64,000 nt of DNA from assembly GCA_009829735.1 (NCBI GenBank), contig CM020619.1:21409366-21473365 (forward strand). The letters run 5' to 3'. The notes under the pieces were generated by a model that was not told the origin of the DNA, searched no databases, and saw only the letters and a program-made list of their open reading frames with translations. The position numbers were made by a program, and so were the translations under genes. Positions 38,611 to 50,390 of this stretch are shown one piece after another (position 1 is the stretch's first letter; each line of letters opens with the position of its first letter). This DNA comes from Pyropia yezoensis. Its lineage: Eukaryota; Rhodophyta; Bangiophyceae; Bangiales; Bangiaceae.

Positions 38611-41600
38611 ATGCGTGCAGATGAGATACGATCTCTCATGTCGCACGAGCAGCGCATCTGTTGGATCTGTCAGTTTGGCGCGGGCGGGCACGCGGTGCCA
38701 TGGGCCAAGCGTCACTGTACTCTTCCTATTCCCGCCACACCCCGCTTCCCGGGTGTCCGGTGTACAGCCCCCTTTTCCTTGTATGTCGGCGGTCCTTTGA
38801 TCGCCAGTGTCTCGTTCACGCCAGTGGCACGTGCCGAGCGATACACGGTGTGTTGTAGGCGACCTCTCGGACCGGTGCCTGTCTGTTTTTGCATCCTTTT
38901 CCTCGGCCTGTTACCCGACCAACCAGTAGGGTGGGCACTGTCTGCTTGCCGGTCCCTTTCTGTACCGCCCCCTTTAGCCCTGGCCTTGTTCCCTGGCTCA
39001 CACCGTGCACACCTTCCAATCTCTGTGCTCTCCACCCCGTGCGCTGCGCTTCCTAAGTTCCTAGCGTCTGCTGCTGTCGTGGACGTGCCGAGTTATCGGC
39101 GCTTCACCTCTCTGCCCTCCGTCTGCGGCCCATTTTGCTGGTGCCCTTCCATCCTCGTGGTCCGCTCTGATCTTGGCTGCGCTGCTGCAGATCGCCTCGG
39201 TGATGGCGGTCACCCCAACAGCGGACGGTCACTTCATCGGGATGGGGCGCCAGACTGGTCTATGTTCTTTGACGTATCAGACGGTCGCGTGGAGGAGGCC
39301 ATTGGTCAGTACCTGCTCCTGGTTAAACGTGGCAGCACGCTGGCGTGTCGCGCCTTCGCGACACAGACGGAGGCCATGTGCTGGCTCACTGAGCCACTGA
39401 CCAAGGAGGCTGTGAGCAACGCGTGCGAGGACGGCGCTGCTGCTGGGGCTCCAGGGCCCACTGGATGGCTTGCTGTGTTTTCTTCGGCTTCGTGTTCTGC
39501 GTTTGCCGTCGAGCGGGAGGGTGTGCGGCGCGCTCTGTCCGTGATGGCGCCTGTGGACGCTGGTCTGACGCTTCTCCGTGGGTTTGAGACGGCAGCGAAT
39601 GCCTTATCGTGGCTGGCTGGAGGTGCTCCGCAAGACGTCGTGGACGTCATGACAAGCTCTTCTGTCAGTCTGCCACGGCGCGCATCGTCCAGTCACTCGA
39701 CCATCATGTCGCCACCGGGCAGTGCCATGTCTCGAAACGTCCTGCCGCAACCAAAGCGGCTGGGCGGCCAGAGGACGGTCGGCGCTGTGCACCGGAGTGC
39801 AGGCGCGGCTTCTGACTTGAAGTTAAGTGCGGCGGTGGCGTGCCACGGCGTTGGCTCGTTGTCGGTGGGTGCCCCCGCTGTCGAGGTGAACGCTGGCAGC
39901 GGTCGGAGCCGTACGGTGTGCCCGGCCCGCGTCGGTCTGCCGTCCCAGGCTCTCGCTCCTGCGGCGTGCGCCCAGTCCTTGTGCTTCCGACGTCTTGAGG
40001 CGGACGTGCACCCGGACAAGGATCTGCTCAAAACGCCGACGCTGGACGTAGGTGTGCGCAGAGGCGCCGCCGACTCATGCGGCTCTGGACTCGGCAAGCA
40101 GCGGAAGGTGACCGCTGACGACGGACCAAACGCGGGGCTGAACCCGCCTGTCAGAAGTCGCGACTGGACTGATGGGATGCTCTCCCGCGCAAGCCTCGAG
40201 AGAATGCGGATTGAGAGCAAGCAGTACTACGACGCTCTCTTTGCGACGGAGGCTGTCAAGACTCGTGAGAAGGGCCCGTCCTCCAGCGCCTGCACCATTC
40301 CTGTTGACATCGCTGGCAAGGGCAACCCCGCCAGCGTATGCGGAGCGCTTGTGAGCTCCGTTTCCTCGTCGGAGCGCCGCACGCCTCCTCTTAAATGTAT
40401 CGGGACCCCATCAACTCAACTACCGGCTGACCTGAGTGGCCGCGCTGAGATGGTTGCCGCTGCACCGGACGCTGACCGGCGTGTAGCCGGCGAGCTACCC
40501 CGCGATGGTGCCGTTGCCCTGTCACCTCATCGTACCGTTCTCGATCATACTGTTGTGCAGCGGCCTGGTGGTGGCGGCATGACGCGTTCAAACTCTGCGG
40601 GTGACCGCGGTGTTCCAGTTTTGATGGGGCAACAGCACGGTGGCGATGAACATCCGGCGGTTGGTCAGCGATCGGGAGCCGATGAAGGGGACGGCCAACC
40701 GCCATGCCAACCGCCACACGTTTTGGGCGGAAGAGATCGCCCCGAGCCAGCAGCTGCTAGTACCAACCGTCCTGCTCATCACCCTGCAAGCTTGTTGGGC
40801 CCGTTGAGTTTGCTGGCTGCAGCGGGGGAGTGGAGCGCTCTTTGTGAGCGCATGTCGGCGCAAATGGAGAGCACGCTCGTGTCCGGGGGTCCTGGCGTTG
40901 GCAAGACGACGTTCCTCCGGAAGTACTGCGCGTATCTGCGGCAGAAGTTCGACGCCGACGGCCAAGCGGTGGTCTGCGCACCAACCGGGAGCGCGGCGAA
41001 GACGGCGATGGGCGTGACGTATCATTCTTTTTTCGGTTTTGAACTGAAGTACGTGCCGCAGCTTGCGGAGCCGGCGGAAGAAGCGGCTCGCCTTTTGGCG
41101 ACGAAGCGCTTCGGTCCTATTCGGCGACGCCTCGGTCTTGTGCGCGTGCTCTTCCTTGACGAGATATCTATGGTACCTGCTGATCGGTTCGACGTGATGA
41201 TGGAGCTGTTGGCGCAGTCCAGAGGAGACGCTGACGATGCGGCCGTGGTTTATCCATTTGGGGACTTTTTGCAACTGCGCCCGACGCACGGGCAGTACGC
41301 GTACGAAGCTGCCTGCTGGCCGCCTGTGTTTAACGGCAAGTTCGTGGACCTGACACGGGTCATGCGGCAGCGCGACGCTGCGTTTGTTTCGGCCATCTGC
41401 GATGCTCGCTTTGGGCTCTGCACCCCCGCCGTTATGCAGCTGGTGGCGGAGCGCACTGTGTCAGACAAGGAGTACGCGGCGCTTGAGCTCAACGTCTTGC
41501 TCCTCATTCCCACTCATGGTGGGGTGCTTGCGCACAACCAGGCTTGCCTGCGCCGCTTAGCGCCTCAAGTACGTCCTGCTCCTTTCGTCAGCTGCGACTT

Positions 41601-42210
41601 CACTCGGCTGGACAAGAACCGCGAGGCGGCACTACCCTTGAAGCGGACTACGGAGGTGACGGCTGCGTCCTGCCGGGCGTCTTTGATGGATTGTGTTGCG
41701 CCACGAGTGGTCGAGCATTGCCGGCAGGCTCGGGTGATGTATACGTCCAACGCCAAGGCAAAGCTAGGTTTGTGCCACGGGAGCATCGGGTGGATCACCG
41801 ACTACATGGACGATGGCACTCCGATTGTGCGTTTCCCACACACGCCTCTGCCTCGCGACGTCGCTGTGAAGTTCATGGGCGTGCGCGACGCTGGAGCTAC
41901 CTGGATTGAGGTAGAGTGCCCGGCGGTCGAGTTTGAGGCTCGCGTGCACTCGTCGCCAGGTATGGTGGCCGTTCGCAAGCAAGTGCCGTTTGTCCTTGGA
42001 TGGGCCATCACCGTCCACAGGTCGCAGAGCTTGACGCTGTCGGAGGCCGTCCTGGACCTGGCGCACGCGTTTGAGGCGGGCATGGTTCACGCCGCTTTGA
42101 GCCGGGCTAGCAACAAGGCGAACCTGTACATCAAGTCGTTCTCCCCTGGCCGCCTCTTTGCTCATGAGGGGACGGTGGCCAAGTATATGCAGACGTGGTC
42201 GCGTTTGTAG
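38611..42210 (+). CDS. Pif1-like superfamily 1B DNA helicase
   Basis: 5'-3' DNA helicase. The frame is open from 38575; the first ATG in it is 38611, giving about 1,199 residues, ending in TAG. The helicase domain fills the last 470 residues: Walker A GGPGVGKTT (about residue 760), motif Ia APTGSAAKTAMGVTYHSFFG, Walker B FLDEISMV, motif III YPFGDFLQLRPTH, and motifs V/VI GWAITVHRSQSLTL and HAALSRA. The first 750 residues are not typical of Pif1: a Cys pair near the start (ICWICQF), two imperfect segments (QYLLLVKRG and WLAVFSSASC) that vaguely recall RNase H1 N-terminal hybrid-binding domains, and a long disordered region. The first 200 residues may contain an unrecognised intron. Pif1-like helicases occur in several eukaryotic transposons, so it may belong with the KDZ-like gene upstream. 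Confidence 0.85.
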   Translation: MRADEIRSLMSHEQRICWICQFGAGGHAVPWAKRHCTLPIPATPRFPGVRCTAPFSLYVGGPLIASVSFTPVARAERYTVCCRRPLGPVPVCFCILFLGLLPDQPVGWALSACRSLSVPPPLALALFPGSHRAHLPISVLSTPCAALPKFLASAAVVDVPSYRRFTSLPSVCGPFCWCPSILVVRSDLGCAAADRLGDGGHPNSGRSLHRDGAPDWSMFFDVSDGRVEEAIGQYLLLVKRGSTLACRAFATQTEAMCWLTEPLTKEAVSNACEDGAAAGAPGPTGWLAVFSSASCSAFAVEREGVRRALSVMAPVDAGLTLLRGFETAANALSWLAGGAPQDVVDVMTSSSVSLPRRASSSHSTIMSPPGSAMSRNVLPQPKRLGGQRTVGAVHRSAGAASDLKLSAAVACHGVGSLSVGAPAVEVNAGSGRSRTVCPARVGLPSQALAPAACAQSLCFRRLEADVHPDKDLLKTPTLDVGVRRGAADSCGSGLGKQRKVTADDGPNAGLNPPVRSRDWTDGMLSRASLERMRIESKQYYDALFATEAVKTREKGPSSSACTIPVDIAGKGNPASVCGALVSSVSSSERRTPPLKCIGTPSTQLPADLSGRAEMVAAAPDADRRVAGELPRDGAVALSPHRTVLDHTVVQRPGGGGMTRSNSAGDRGVPVLMGQQHGGDEHPAVGQRSGADEGDGQPPCQPPHVLGGRDRPEPAAASTNRPAHHPASLLGPLSLLAAAGEWSALCERMSAQMESTLVSGGPGVGKTTFLRKYCAYLRQKFDADGQAVVCAPTGSAAKTAMGVTYHSFFGFELKYVPQLAEPAEEAARLLATKRFGPIRRRLGLVRVLFLDEISMVPADRFDVMMELLAQSRGDADDAAVVYPFGDFLQLRPTHGQYAYEAACWPPVFNGKFVDLTRVMRQRDAAFVSAICDARFGLCTPAVMQLVAERTVSDKEYAALELNVLLLIPTHGGVLAHNQACLRRLAPQVRPAPFVSCDFTRLDKNREAALPLKRTTEVTAASCRASLMDCVAPRVVEHCRQARVMYTSNAKAKLGLCHGSIGWITDYMDDGTPIVRFPHTPLPRDVAVKFMGVRDAGATWIEVECPAVEFEARVHSSPGMVAVRKQVPFVLGWAITVHRSQSLTLSEAVLDLAHAFEAGMVHAALSRASNKANLYIKSFSPGRLFAHEGTVAKYMQTWSRL

Positions 42211-42308
42211 CGGCAGTTCTTCGCGGGGTGCTCTTTTTATTACTGAGGGATAACGCGGAAAAGAAGCTAAAAAATATTGATGATTTTCCTACATACGAAC
42301 AGCGATGG

Positions 42309-45300
42309 TCAGGTGTGCGGGGCGGGCGGATGACGAGCTGCCATCAGAGCGTTCAACGATGTCTTGGCCGCACGCATGGCATCCATCACCTCCGTACGAG
42401 ATCTCTCTCTGTCCTCTCTCTGGCGGGCAAGATCTGGATGAGACGGGGGCTGACCCGCCCCCACTGCACTTGATCGAGGGCCACCTGCTGGCAGAGAGTA
42501 CGACAATAACGACGATGTGGATCCTTCCAAGAGGCCCAGGCGTTAGAGTAGAAAAAAGATAGAACACCACAGGAGGACCACACCCAAACCGTACACAGGA
42601 ATCGACAAGAGACAACCAGACATCATCCAATACCTACCTGTGATAGTCTCTGTCTGCTCAGAGGCAGGCACCACTGCCGAAGAAGACAAAGGGCTTGCTG
42701 CAACAGAGCCACCGCTGCGCTGGCGTTTGGGTGCCAGAGGCGCACGGGCTTCAGGACGCGGTCGCTTGGGAGGTGGTAGGACACCGCCCACCAGAAGCGA
42801 AGACGGCACTGCAGCAGCGGTCGGCGTCGAGGGGGGCACTACAGCAACGGTCGGCGTCGAGTGGGGCACTGCAGCAGCGGTCGGCGTCGAGGGGGGCGCA
42901 AGCGGCGGCGAAACGGTCAGGCTGGAGGTCGCCAGAGCACCTGCGCCCGCGCCAACCAGTGTTGGACTTGAACCCTGTAGCGATGAGTGGGGTGGTGGCA
43001 GTTGACCTTGAACAAGCGCAGGTGCTGGCGGTGATGCCTTGCCTACACTCGCCGCCAGTGGGACATTCCGCGACTGCTGGCGCCTCCGTCGGCTCTCTCT
43101 AGCCGCGTCTGCCGCCAATCGCTCGCCTGCATCGGCTACCTCGCGGTATGTCGCTTGGCTGGGTCCGTCGTCAGCGGTGATAAACGCCCCGCTACCGGCA
43201 TCACCGGATGCAGGAACTAGGTCACTCGCCTTCGGCAGCACACCGCGAGGAGGGGGGGGTTGGGGCGGGGGGGGCTCACGTTGGTGCGCTGGTCGAGGTG
43301 AACATGTGGAGGTTGGGCCCACACCAGCCGTCAGCCCGTCCGAAAAGAAGCTCTGACACCTCGCCGCCGAAAGTGGTGTGGCCTTCACTTTCTGCTCGCC
43401 GACACCACTGGCCACTAGCTGCGTCAAAGCGGCCAGGAACTGGTCCTCCTTAGATGCAACGAGCAGCAGAGCGCCGGCCACCACAACGAACCGGAGATTA
43501 TCCTTGACGGACAAGCGCTCGACGGCAACAGTCGCAGGCAACTCAGTCTTGGCGAAGTAGCGCGTTGACCGGAGCGTCAAGGCACGCAAAGCTTCGTGCA
43601 CGCCAGTAATGTCGACGGCGTAACACCAACGGGAGCTCGACGCCGCCCTGCTGGGATTGCGCACGAATCCTGCCGTACCACGGACAGGACGGCAGACCGT
43701 GCCACTCGGAGCGTGCCACACTGGCCACCACTTAGAGAAAGCGAGCGCTATGGCCTCCCAGCACTGGTTCTCGGACGGTTCTACTCGGGAGGCCGACGGT
43801 TGTTCAGCTCTGATGGCGCGCTCCCGTCCAAACAGCACCAAGGTGTTTAACAGAAGCGTCTTGGCTGCCCCGACTGCGTCCTCCCGCGTCGTCAAAGTTG
43901 CAAGCACAGCCCTGACAGCGGCGATCGCTGCCGGTGTGGGCAACAGCAGCGGCTGCGTTTCCATGATGACCTCATGCCGTTGGGTCGCTTGCGATGAAGA
44001 CCACTGCGGTACGAGCTCTGCTTCCGTCGGGTGAGCAGTTGAAGCGCCGGGCACGGTCTTGTTGGATTTGTGCAGACCGGGATGGACGCCATCGAGCAGG
44101 ACTCCCGCAAGCGGCGCACGCCGAGTCAATCCAGTGCCAGCCACGTCATCGGCTTCTTTTGCTGCAGACGACTTGACAAGCTCCGTCCCGGGAGCGTCCC
44201 CGATGGCATCCGGTCCTTCTTGAGAGGCCGCTCCACCTTGGGCGTGGCCAGCACTCACAATGAACGGCGCCGTTGTCTTCACCATCCGCTCCATATCCTT
44301 GAGCAGCCGTGCATTTGCAACGGCCATGCTGTCCATCTCCAGATGACGGTAGGCAAACGCCATGCCTATGTTGATCAGGCGTTGGGCATGGGGGTCATCA
44401 TCGTGGAAAAACCCCAAACGGTCATGGACACGAATCCAAGGGTGCTCGGCCGAGCCAGAGGGGTTGGTGGGGGAGCGCAGTCGACTGACAGCCCCATGCA
44501 CAGCAGCAGAGTAGCCGACGAGGTGATTGTCAAGGCGTGAGGCAGCAAGGCGAAAATCGCGAAGCAATCCTGCCAACAACGCCACCTTCTTGGCGTCCCC
44601 CATACCCAGGTCTCGGAAGAACTGGATGTACTCTCGGATGTCCGCTGCCGCACTCCTCTTGTCGTTCTCCGCGCCAACATCGTCAGACGCACCCTCCGGC
44701 TGCCGAGGGTCGTCATCACCGCCGCCACCGCCACTTCCGCTGGAGCCGCCGCCGTCCGCATCGCCGCCTGCACCCAAGCCCGCATCCCCGCCCGCATCCC
44801 CGCCCGCATCCCCGCCCGCATACCTGCCCGCATCCCCGCCCGTTGCGCCACGGCCACCGCTCAGTGAGCCACCTCCACTTTCGTCCTGAGCCGGACCAAC
44901 GACGCCGATGGCCTTGACCCCGCCAGTCACGGCGGCGGCCTCATCTGAGCCCACCGCGGGACGACCGCCGACGCTACCACCGCCAGCGTCTGCGCCACGG
45001 CCATTCCCAGTTGAGGCTGGCTGACCCACAGTGTCGCCCTTGACCGGCCGGCCTTCAGCGACAGCGGCACGCTTACCGGCAGTGACACCGGCGACGGCGT
45101 CGCCACCGGCGGCAGTTGATCCAGCATCAGCTGCCGCGCCAACGGCAACGGAGGCGTCACCACAACCGCGACCCTGGCTGGAGCCACTTGCCGCAGTCTC
45201 CTTCAGCGGTCCGCCGGGATCGACACCGTCTATGGCCACGCCAGCGCCACCGTGTCTCCGACCAACGGCCGGGTGTCCACCAGGTGCGTCCCCTCCACGC

Positions 45301-45713
45301 CCACGATTCGCAGGCCAACCCGCGAGAACGGCGCCACCACGATCCACACTGTCACCAGATACCGCAAGCCCGACCTCAGTGACTGCGTCAACAGCTCTCC
45401 CGCCCCGTTCAGCAACGGGAGTCTCGTCAAAGGCGCCACGTCCAGCCTCAGCAGCAGCGATGACACCACCCACTGCGCCTTCCGCACCCGCGCCGGCCGC
45501 AAGCAGAGAAGTGCCTGCAGTGTCACCACCGGCAGTCGGAACGGCAACGTGCGCAGACGAAAGCGAGACCGGATCATCAACCGCATAAACAGTGCCCATC
45601 ACATGCCCACCACCTGCTGCGGACCCGAGTTGACCGTCAACAAGCACCGCCCGAGCCGCCTCAACGCCAACGTCGAGGAACCCCCCATCAGGAAACACAA
45701 AACTGTCGCTCAT
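42309..45713 (-). CDS. Unknown Gly/Ala-rich protein with a 3' intron
   Basis: No family recognised. Exon 1 runs from the ATG at 45713 (MSDSFVFPDGG) to 42638. An intron of 153 bp (42637-42485) has a GTAGGT donor, a CTCTAAC branch-like motif and a GCCAGCAG acceptor. Exon 2 ends with TGA at 42309, adding a tail rich in charged residues (VMDAMRAAKTSLNALMAARH). Without splicing the frame would end at 42543 after a hydrophobic stretch that is really intron. The first 350 residues are a Gly/Ala/Asp/Val-rich low-complexity region with GGDAGGDAG repeats. A folded segment (DIREYIQFFRDLGMGDAKKV to about 500) and another (about 610-800) follow. Converges with the Pif1-like gene, about 100 bp apart. Confidence 0.65.
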
Positions 45714-47583
45714 GGCAACAGGAAGGCTCGCTCATCCGCACCTCGCACAGCAAAGGTACGCATATAACACGCACAACAGCCACGAGCACGTACACGTACG
45801 ACCAGGTGCCCGCGGTCATCATCCCGCGCGCCACTCGAGGTGGACCGCAGAGGCGAGGGGCTCACAAACCGTCTTGGGGGGGCGTCATGCTTGATGACAA
45901 TGGGGCACTGCCGGGGCAGAGTGCCGCCCTACGCGAGGCAATCGCGTGAGGAGTGGTCCATGTCATAGCCGGATGACTCGACTGTGACACCCGCGGAGAT
46001 GTCGTCAAGCATACGGCAGCTGCGTCCCTGACTGAAGCGCAGTGCGGCACGCGGCCCACGGCCGGCCACGTGCCCCCCCCCGCGCGCAGCGCGGCGCGCC
46101 CCCCCCCCCCCGCGCGACGCGCGGGCGCGCCCCCCCCCCCCCCCTCGCGAGATTTGGTTTCACTGTCAGCATTCACGAGCGATTCAGTGAAAGCAGATCT
46201 GCCCGATTCATAACTCTTTTTACGGGACGCACAATATTGAGTCCCGCCCGTGCTCTGGAAAGAAGATAGAATGTTGTGAATTGACAGTGAACTTTTCTTT
46301 TCTAATAGAGACTTTCAGAAAAGAGCTTTCTCATCGAGGATTCCCGTATCCTGCTCGTTAAAGTGGCACGGTCGTGGCGTATCCAGTGAAAGCAGATTTG
46401 ACTTTCAGAAGCCAAGATTATGATGTTCTCGTAATTATCTCGCTGGGCAAGCGCACAGTTTCCCGAGACCCATTCGACTGGAGCACAGTACGTTCGTGTG
46501 TGGGCTTTTCTCAACTGCTCTTCTCTGTCAACGCCACCGTCGCCACACCCTATACGGGGCGTACAACGCCCCACCACACGCTCTTGCCGGCCGTCGTGCA
46601 CATCACCTCCAATGCGCCCATTCACGGCAGCCACAAGTCTCCCGCTTGCCCATCTCCCACCCCCACCGTGTGACCTCTTTCTCCTCGGCCTGGATATTGC
46701 TTTGCCTCCCCCCAGGCCTCCATCTATCTCTACGCTGTCTGGGTCGTCGCTCCCCCCACTCCTTTTCGTTGCCGGGTCGTCGCCCCTCCCCCCAACCCTC
46801 CCCCGCCCGCAAGTGGCTCTCCGATCGCTGCTACCATTCCCCCCCCTGCCCCCCTCTGGCCGTAACACACTCGTCGCCGCTGCCGTTTCCCTGCCTCCCC
46901 CTCCCCGCGTTTGACGCGCGTGCCACCGCTGTCGCTTCCCTCTCGTCCCGCTCCCTGCCGGTGACGCGCCTGGCGCTGCAGCCATCCCACCTCCCTCCTC
47001 TTCGTCGCGAGTGAAGCGCCTGCCGCCGCTGCCGTTCCCCCTCCTTCTGCGACCGGTGACGCGCCCGTCACTGGCTGGACTGTGGCGCGAATGTAAGCGA
47101 AGTTCTGTGCTGACACAGAGGCACCACGCGCCGAAAAGAAGTCCGCACTCTTGAGCTGCAGCGAAAGAATATAATTACCGTCGACATCGCCCACGTGGCG
47201 CCTCAGTACGTATTTCTGATATGAACATCCTGTATGATAAACCGGCCAGAAACAAATAAGGGACCTCTCCATACAAAATGTTCCTATGTCGGACGCACGT
47301 GGCAGGTGTTTATCATATTCCAATGAGATTCTGATGAGAATCTGGTTGCTGAAAGTATCTAATAATGTCAGGGAATGTTCCACACGTTGCATGCCCATTC
47401 CGTGATCCTGCCTGCCCGCCCACCCCTGCCTCTCCCCGAGCACACACCATCGCCGGGGTCACCCACCACCATCGACGTCCGTGGGCGCGGGCCGAGCAGG
47501 TCTCATCCCCCCCTCCTTCCGTCTCAGCTGCCGGCGGCCTTCCGTCCCCCCCCGTTGTGTCTCACCGCCGCTGTGCGTGTACC
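45714..47583. other. Spacer with poly-C/CpG tract and two AT-richer patches
   Basis: 46070-46145 alternates C runs with GCGCG words. 46150-46480 and 47080-47380 are much less GC-rich than their surroundings. Two direct copies of CAGTGAAAGCAGAT (about 46183 and 46386) and of GACTTTCAGAA (about 46310 and 46401) lie in the first patch. A minus-strand frame at 47050-47390 has protein-like sequence (for example SLEYDKHLPRASDIGTF) of no recognised family, perhaps a mobile-element relic. Confidence 0.4.
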
Positions 47584-49140
47584 ATGGCGGCTGCATTCCT
47601 GACGCTACCCCCTCGCGTCGGCAGCGCGCCGCGCTCTCAGGGGCGCCTGCGGCAGTGGACGCGGGCGCGCCCCCCCCTCTGGGTCCTTCCCGCCCCCAGC
47701 CGCGGTCGACATCGGCCTAGCCGCCGGCATAGCCAGGGGGACGGCGGCGGCTGCAGCGGCGGCGGCGGCGGCGGTGGGGCGCCCCTTTCTCCCCCTCTCC
47801 CCGCCTGGCCGCTCCCCCCGGCGGCGCGCCGCCCCCCCCAGGCGGCGCTCATCCCGCCCGGCGCGTCGGTTGCGACGCTCGCGGCGCTCGGCGCGGCGGC
47901 CGTTGCGGGCATGGCCGCCGCCCGCACCACCGCCGTCGGCGCCGCCCTCACCGGCCCGGTGGCGGCAATGCTCGCCGGCGCGGCGGCGGTCAATGGGGGC
48001 CTGCTCGCGCCGCCGCCCGCGTGGACGGCCGCGCTGATGGCGGGGGCGGTGCGGCTGGCGACGCCCCTCCTCCTCCTCCGGGCAGACGGCCGGTCGGTGG
48101 CCGGGGCGGGGGGCGGGATGGGGCTCGCCGCCCTCGTCGCCGCCGCCGCCACCGCCGCCGCGGCGGTGGTGGCGTTTGCGGCCATTGGGGGCGCCGCCGG
48201 CGCCGCCGGCGCGGTCGCCGCCGGAACGGGCGCCGCCGGCGGCGGTCTGTCGGGGGGGGACCTGCTGTGGCGGCTCGCCGCGGCGCTGGCGGCCAAGAAT
48301 GTGGGCGGCGGCCTCAACTTTATGGCCGTCGTTGCGGTGTTGGGCGTGCCGCTGGCGGCGGTGCCCGTCGCGCTGACCGCCGACAACCTCGTCGGGCTCG
48401 TCTACTTCCCGGCCATCAGCGCGGTGGGGGGGTGGGTGGAGCGACGGTGGCGGCGTGCAGAGGCGATGGGTGGAGAGGGGGCGGAGGCGCCGGCTGTGGC
48501 GCTCGCCGTGGCCGCTGCGGCTGCCACGCCGCCGGCAGCCGCGCCTTGGCCACCCGCCGCCGGCGTATCGTCGATGGTAGCTCCGACATCCCCGCCTGCT
48601 GTGGGGGCTGCGGCCACAGATGCCGCCGCCGCCGCCACCGCCGCCGCCGCCTCTGCCACCGTCGCCGCACCCTCACCGGCGGCACCCACCGCGGCGGCAC
48701 CCACCCCGGCGGCGGTGGCGGCAGCCCCCCCCCCCCCCGCGTGCGCGGTGGAGCGCCTCCTGACCGTCCTGACCTTTGCCGCCGCCGTCGCCGGCGCCGC
48801 CAGCCGCCTCTCCCCCCGGCTGGCGCTGCCGCTCGCCACCGCCGCCGCCGCCGCGGTTGCCACCGCCGTGCCGTCGCGGGTGGCGCCGCTCCTCCCCGCC
48901 GCCGACCTTGCCGGCAACACCCTCCTGTACCTGTATTTCGCGGCGGCGGGGGTGGCGGGCGGCCGCCTGGGGGGGACGCTCTCCTCCCCCGCGGGGGGCC
49001 TGCTGGCGCCCCTCCTGGCCTACTGCGCCGCCCTGTACACCGTCCATGGGGTGGTGGTGGCGGCCGCGTTGTGGCTGGGGGGCGGGCTCCCGGCTGGCCG
49101 CCGCCGACGGGGGGGGGGCGCTCGACGGGCTGGGGGGGGG

Positions 49141-49174
<34 letters not shown>

Positions 49175-49389
49175 GGGGGGGCGGGGGGGGCGAGCGCTGG
49201 GCCCGCCGGGTGCTGCTGGCGTCCAACGCGGCCATTGGGGGGCCCGCCACGGCGGCGGCCATGGCGGCCGGCCGTGGCGACCGGTGGCGGGACGAGGCGG
49301 TGCCGGCGGTGCTGGTGGGCGTGGCGGGCAATGTGGTTGGCACGTTTGTGGGTCTGGCGCTCGGCTGGGGGGTGCTGCGGTGGCTGTAG
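47584..49389 (+). CDS. DUF819 family multi-pass membrane protein
   Basis: Integral membrane protein of unknown substrate, found in bacteria and in plastid-bearing eukaryotes. The ATG at 47584 (MAAAFLTL) gives 601 residues ending in TAG. The frame is open upstream to 47365, but that part lacks protein character. The first 80-100 residues are Ser/Arg/Pro-rich, compatible with a plastid transit peptide. About ten hydrophobic segments follow. Family hallmarks are present: AAKNVGGGLNFMAV, then ALTADNLVGLVYF, and near the C-terminus LLASNAAIGGPATAAAMAAG and VGVAGNVVGTFVGL. A Pro/Ala/Thr insert (about residues 295-395) and a Gly/Ala run are additions beyond the usual length. Confidence 0.85.
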
Positions 49390-50390
49390 GAGGGCAGGCG
49401 GGGGGGGGGGGTCTTGCCTGCGCGGGGCGCACGCGCGCCGTGTGTGTTTGTGGGCGCACGCCGCAGTGCGTTTTCCTTTTTTGGGGGGTTTCCGTTTCTT
49501 GCCCATCGCTGGCCGTGCGGTGGCGGTGGCAGCGGCGATGGCGGCGACGGGCGACGACGACGACGGCGGGGGGTGGTGGCGGTGGTGGCGGTGGTGGGTG
49601 CCAAAGCTTGGGGGCGCGGCAGCCGCGGCGGCCCGACGTCGTGCACGCCCATCAGCTCGAAACAAACGGGGGGGAAGCAGGGAGTGTTGAGGTGAAGGGA
49701 GGGAGGGAGGGAGGGAGGGCGCACCCGCGCCACCATCGAGAGCGCCCGGATGAAGCAGGATGATGAGAGGGCACGGGCCAATTGGACGACCCCGCCGTCC
49801 CTGGGTGTGCCTCGCCCCCGCACCCGGCAGCTGCCGGGTGTGCCCACGGGGGCAGCCGCCCGTGGCCTCCCCCCCCTCCCCCCCCCCCCCCCGGCCGCCG
49901 CTGTCTGGCCACCACGCCCGGCACGGGCGGCAGGGGCGCGCCGTCGCGCGGTCACGCGCACCACCGCCCCTGCGGGCCTGGCGGCCGACGCTGCTTGGTG
50001 GGCGGCGCTGCCGCCTGCCGCCGACTGCCGCCGCCGCTGCCGCTGCCGCCGCCGCCGCCGCTGCCGCTGCCGTTGTCGCTGTCGCTGTCGCTGCCGCCCC
50101 ACTGCTGCTGCCCGGCGACGCGGGGCGCGCCGACGGGCCGGCGGCGGTCAGGGGCGGGGGGGCGGGCGGCCCTTGTCCGCCCTTGGCGGCGCGCGGCGCG
50201 CGGCATTTCTGTGGGGGGTGTCCCCTGCCAGGACGGTGGGGGCGGCCAAGGGCGCCCGCTCCGTCAATTACTCTTTGGCTTTCCTCGTTGCCGATGTTTT
50301 GTTCTACGCGCGTGTCGCGCAAGGGTTCCTCCTCCTCCCCCCCCTCCACCTCATCACTCCAACCCCCTCCCACCCTTGCACACGACCGCG
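49390..50390. other. Spacer between convergent DUF819 and gyrA genes
   Basis: Simple sequence: G runs, (GGGA)n near 49695-49720, C runs and GCCGCC/GCTGCC repeats. No gene is supported; it must hold both 3' UTRs. Confidence 0.6.

Noticed and set aside
48021..49763. Long alternative frames over the DUF819 gene, and a 566-codon minus frame at 48673-50373
   Set aside because: Shadows of GC-rich coding and simple repeats; the DUF819 frame alone has family motifs.
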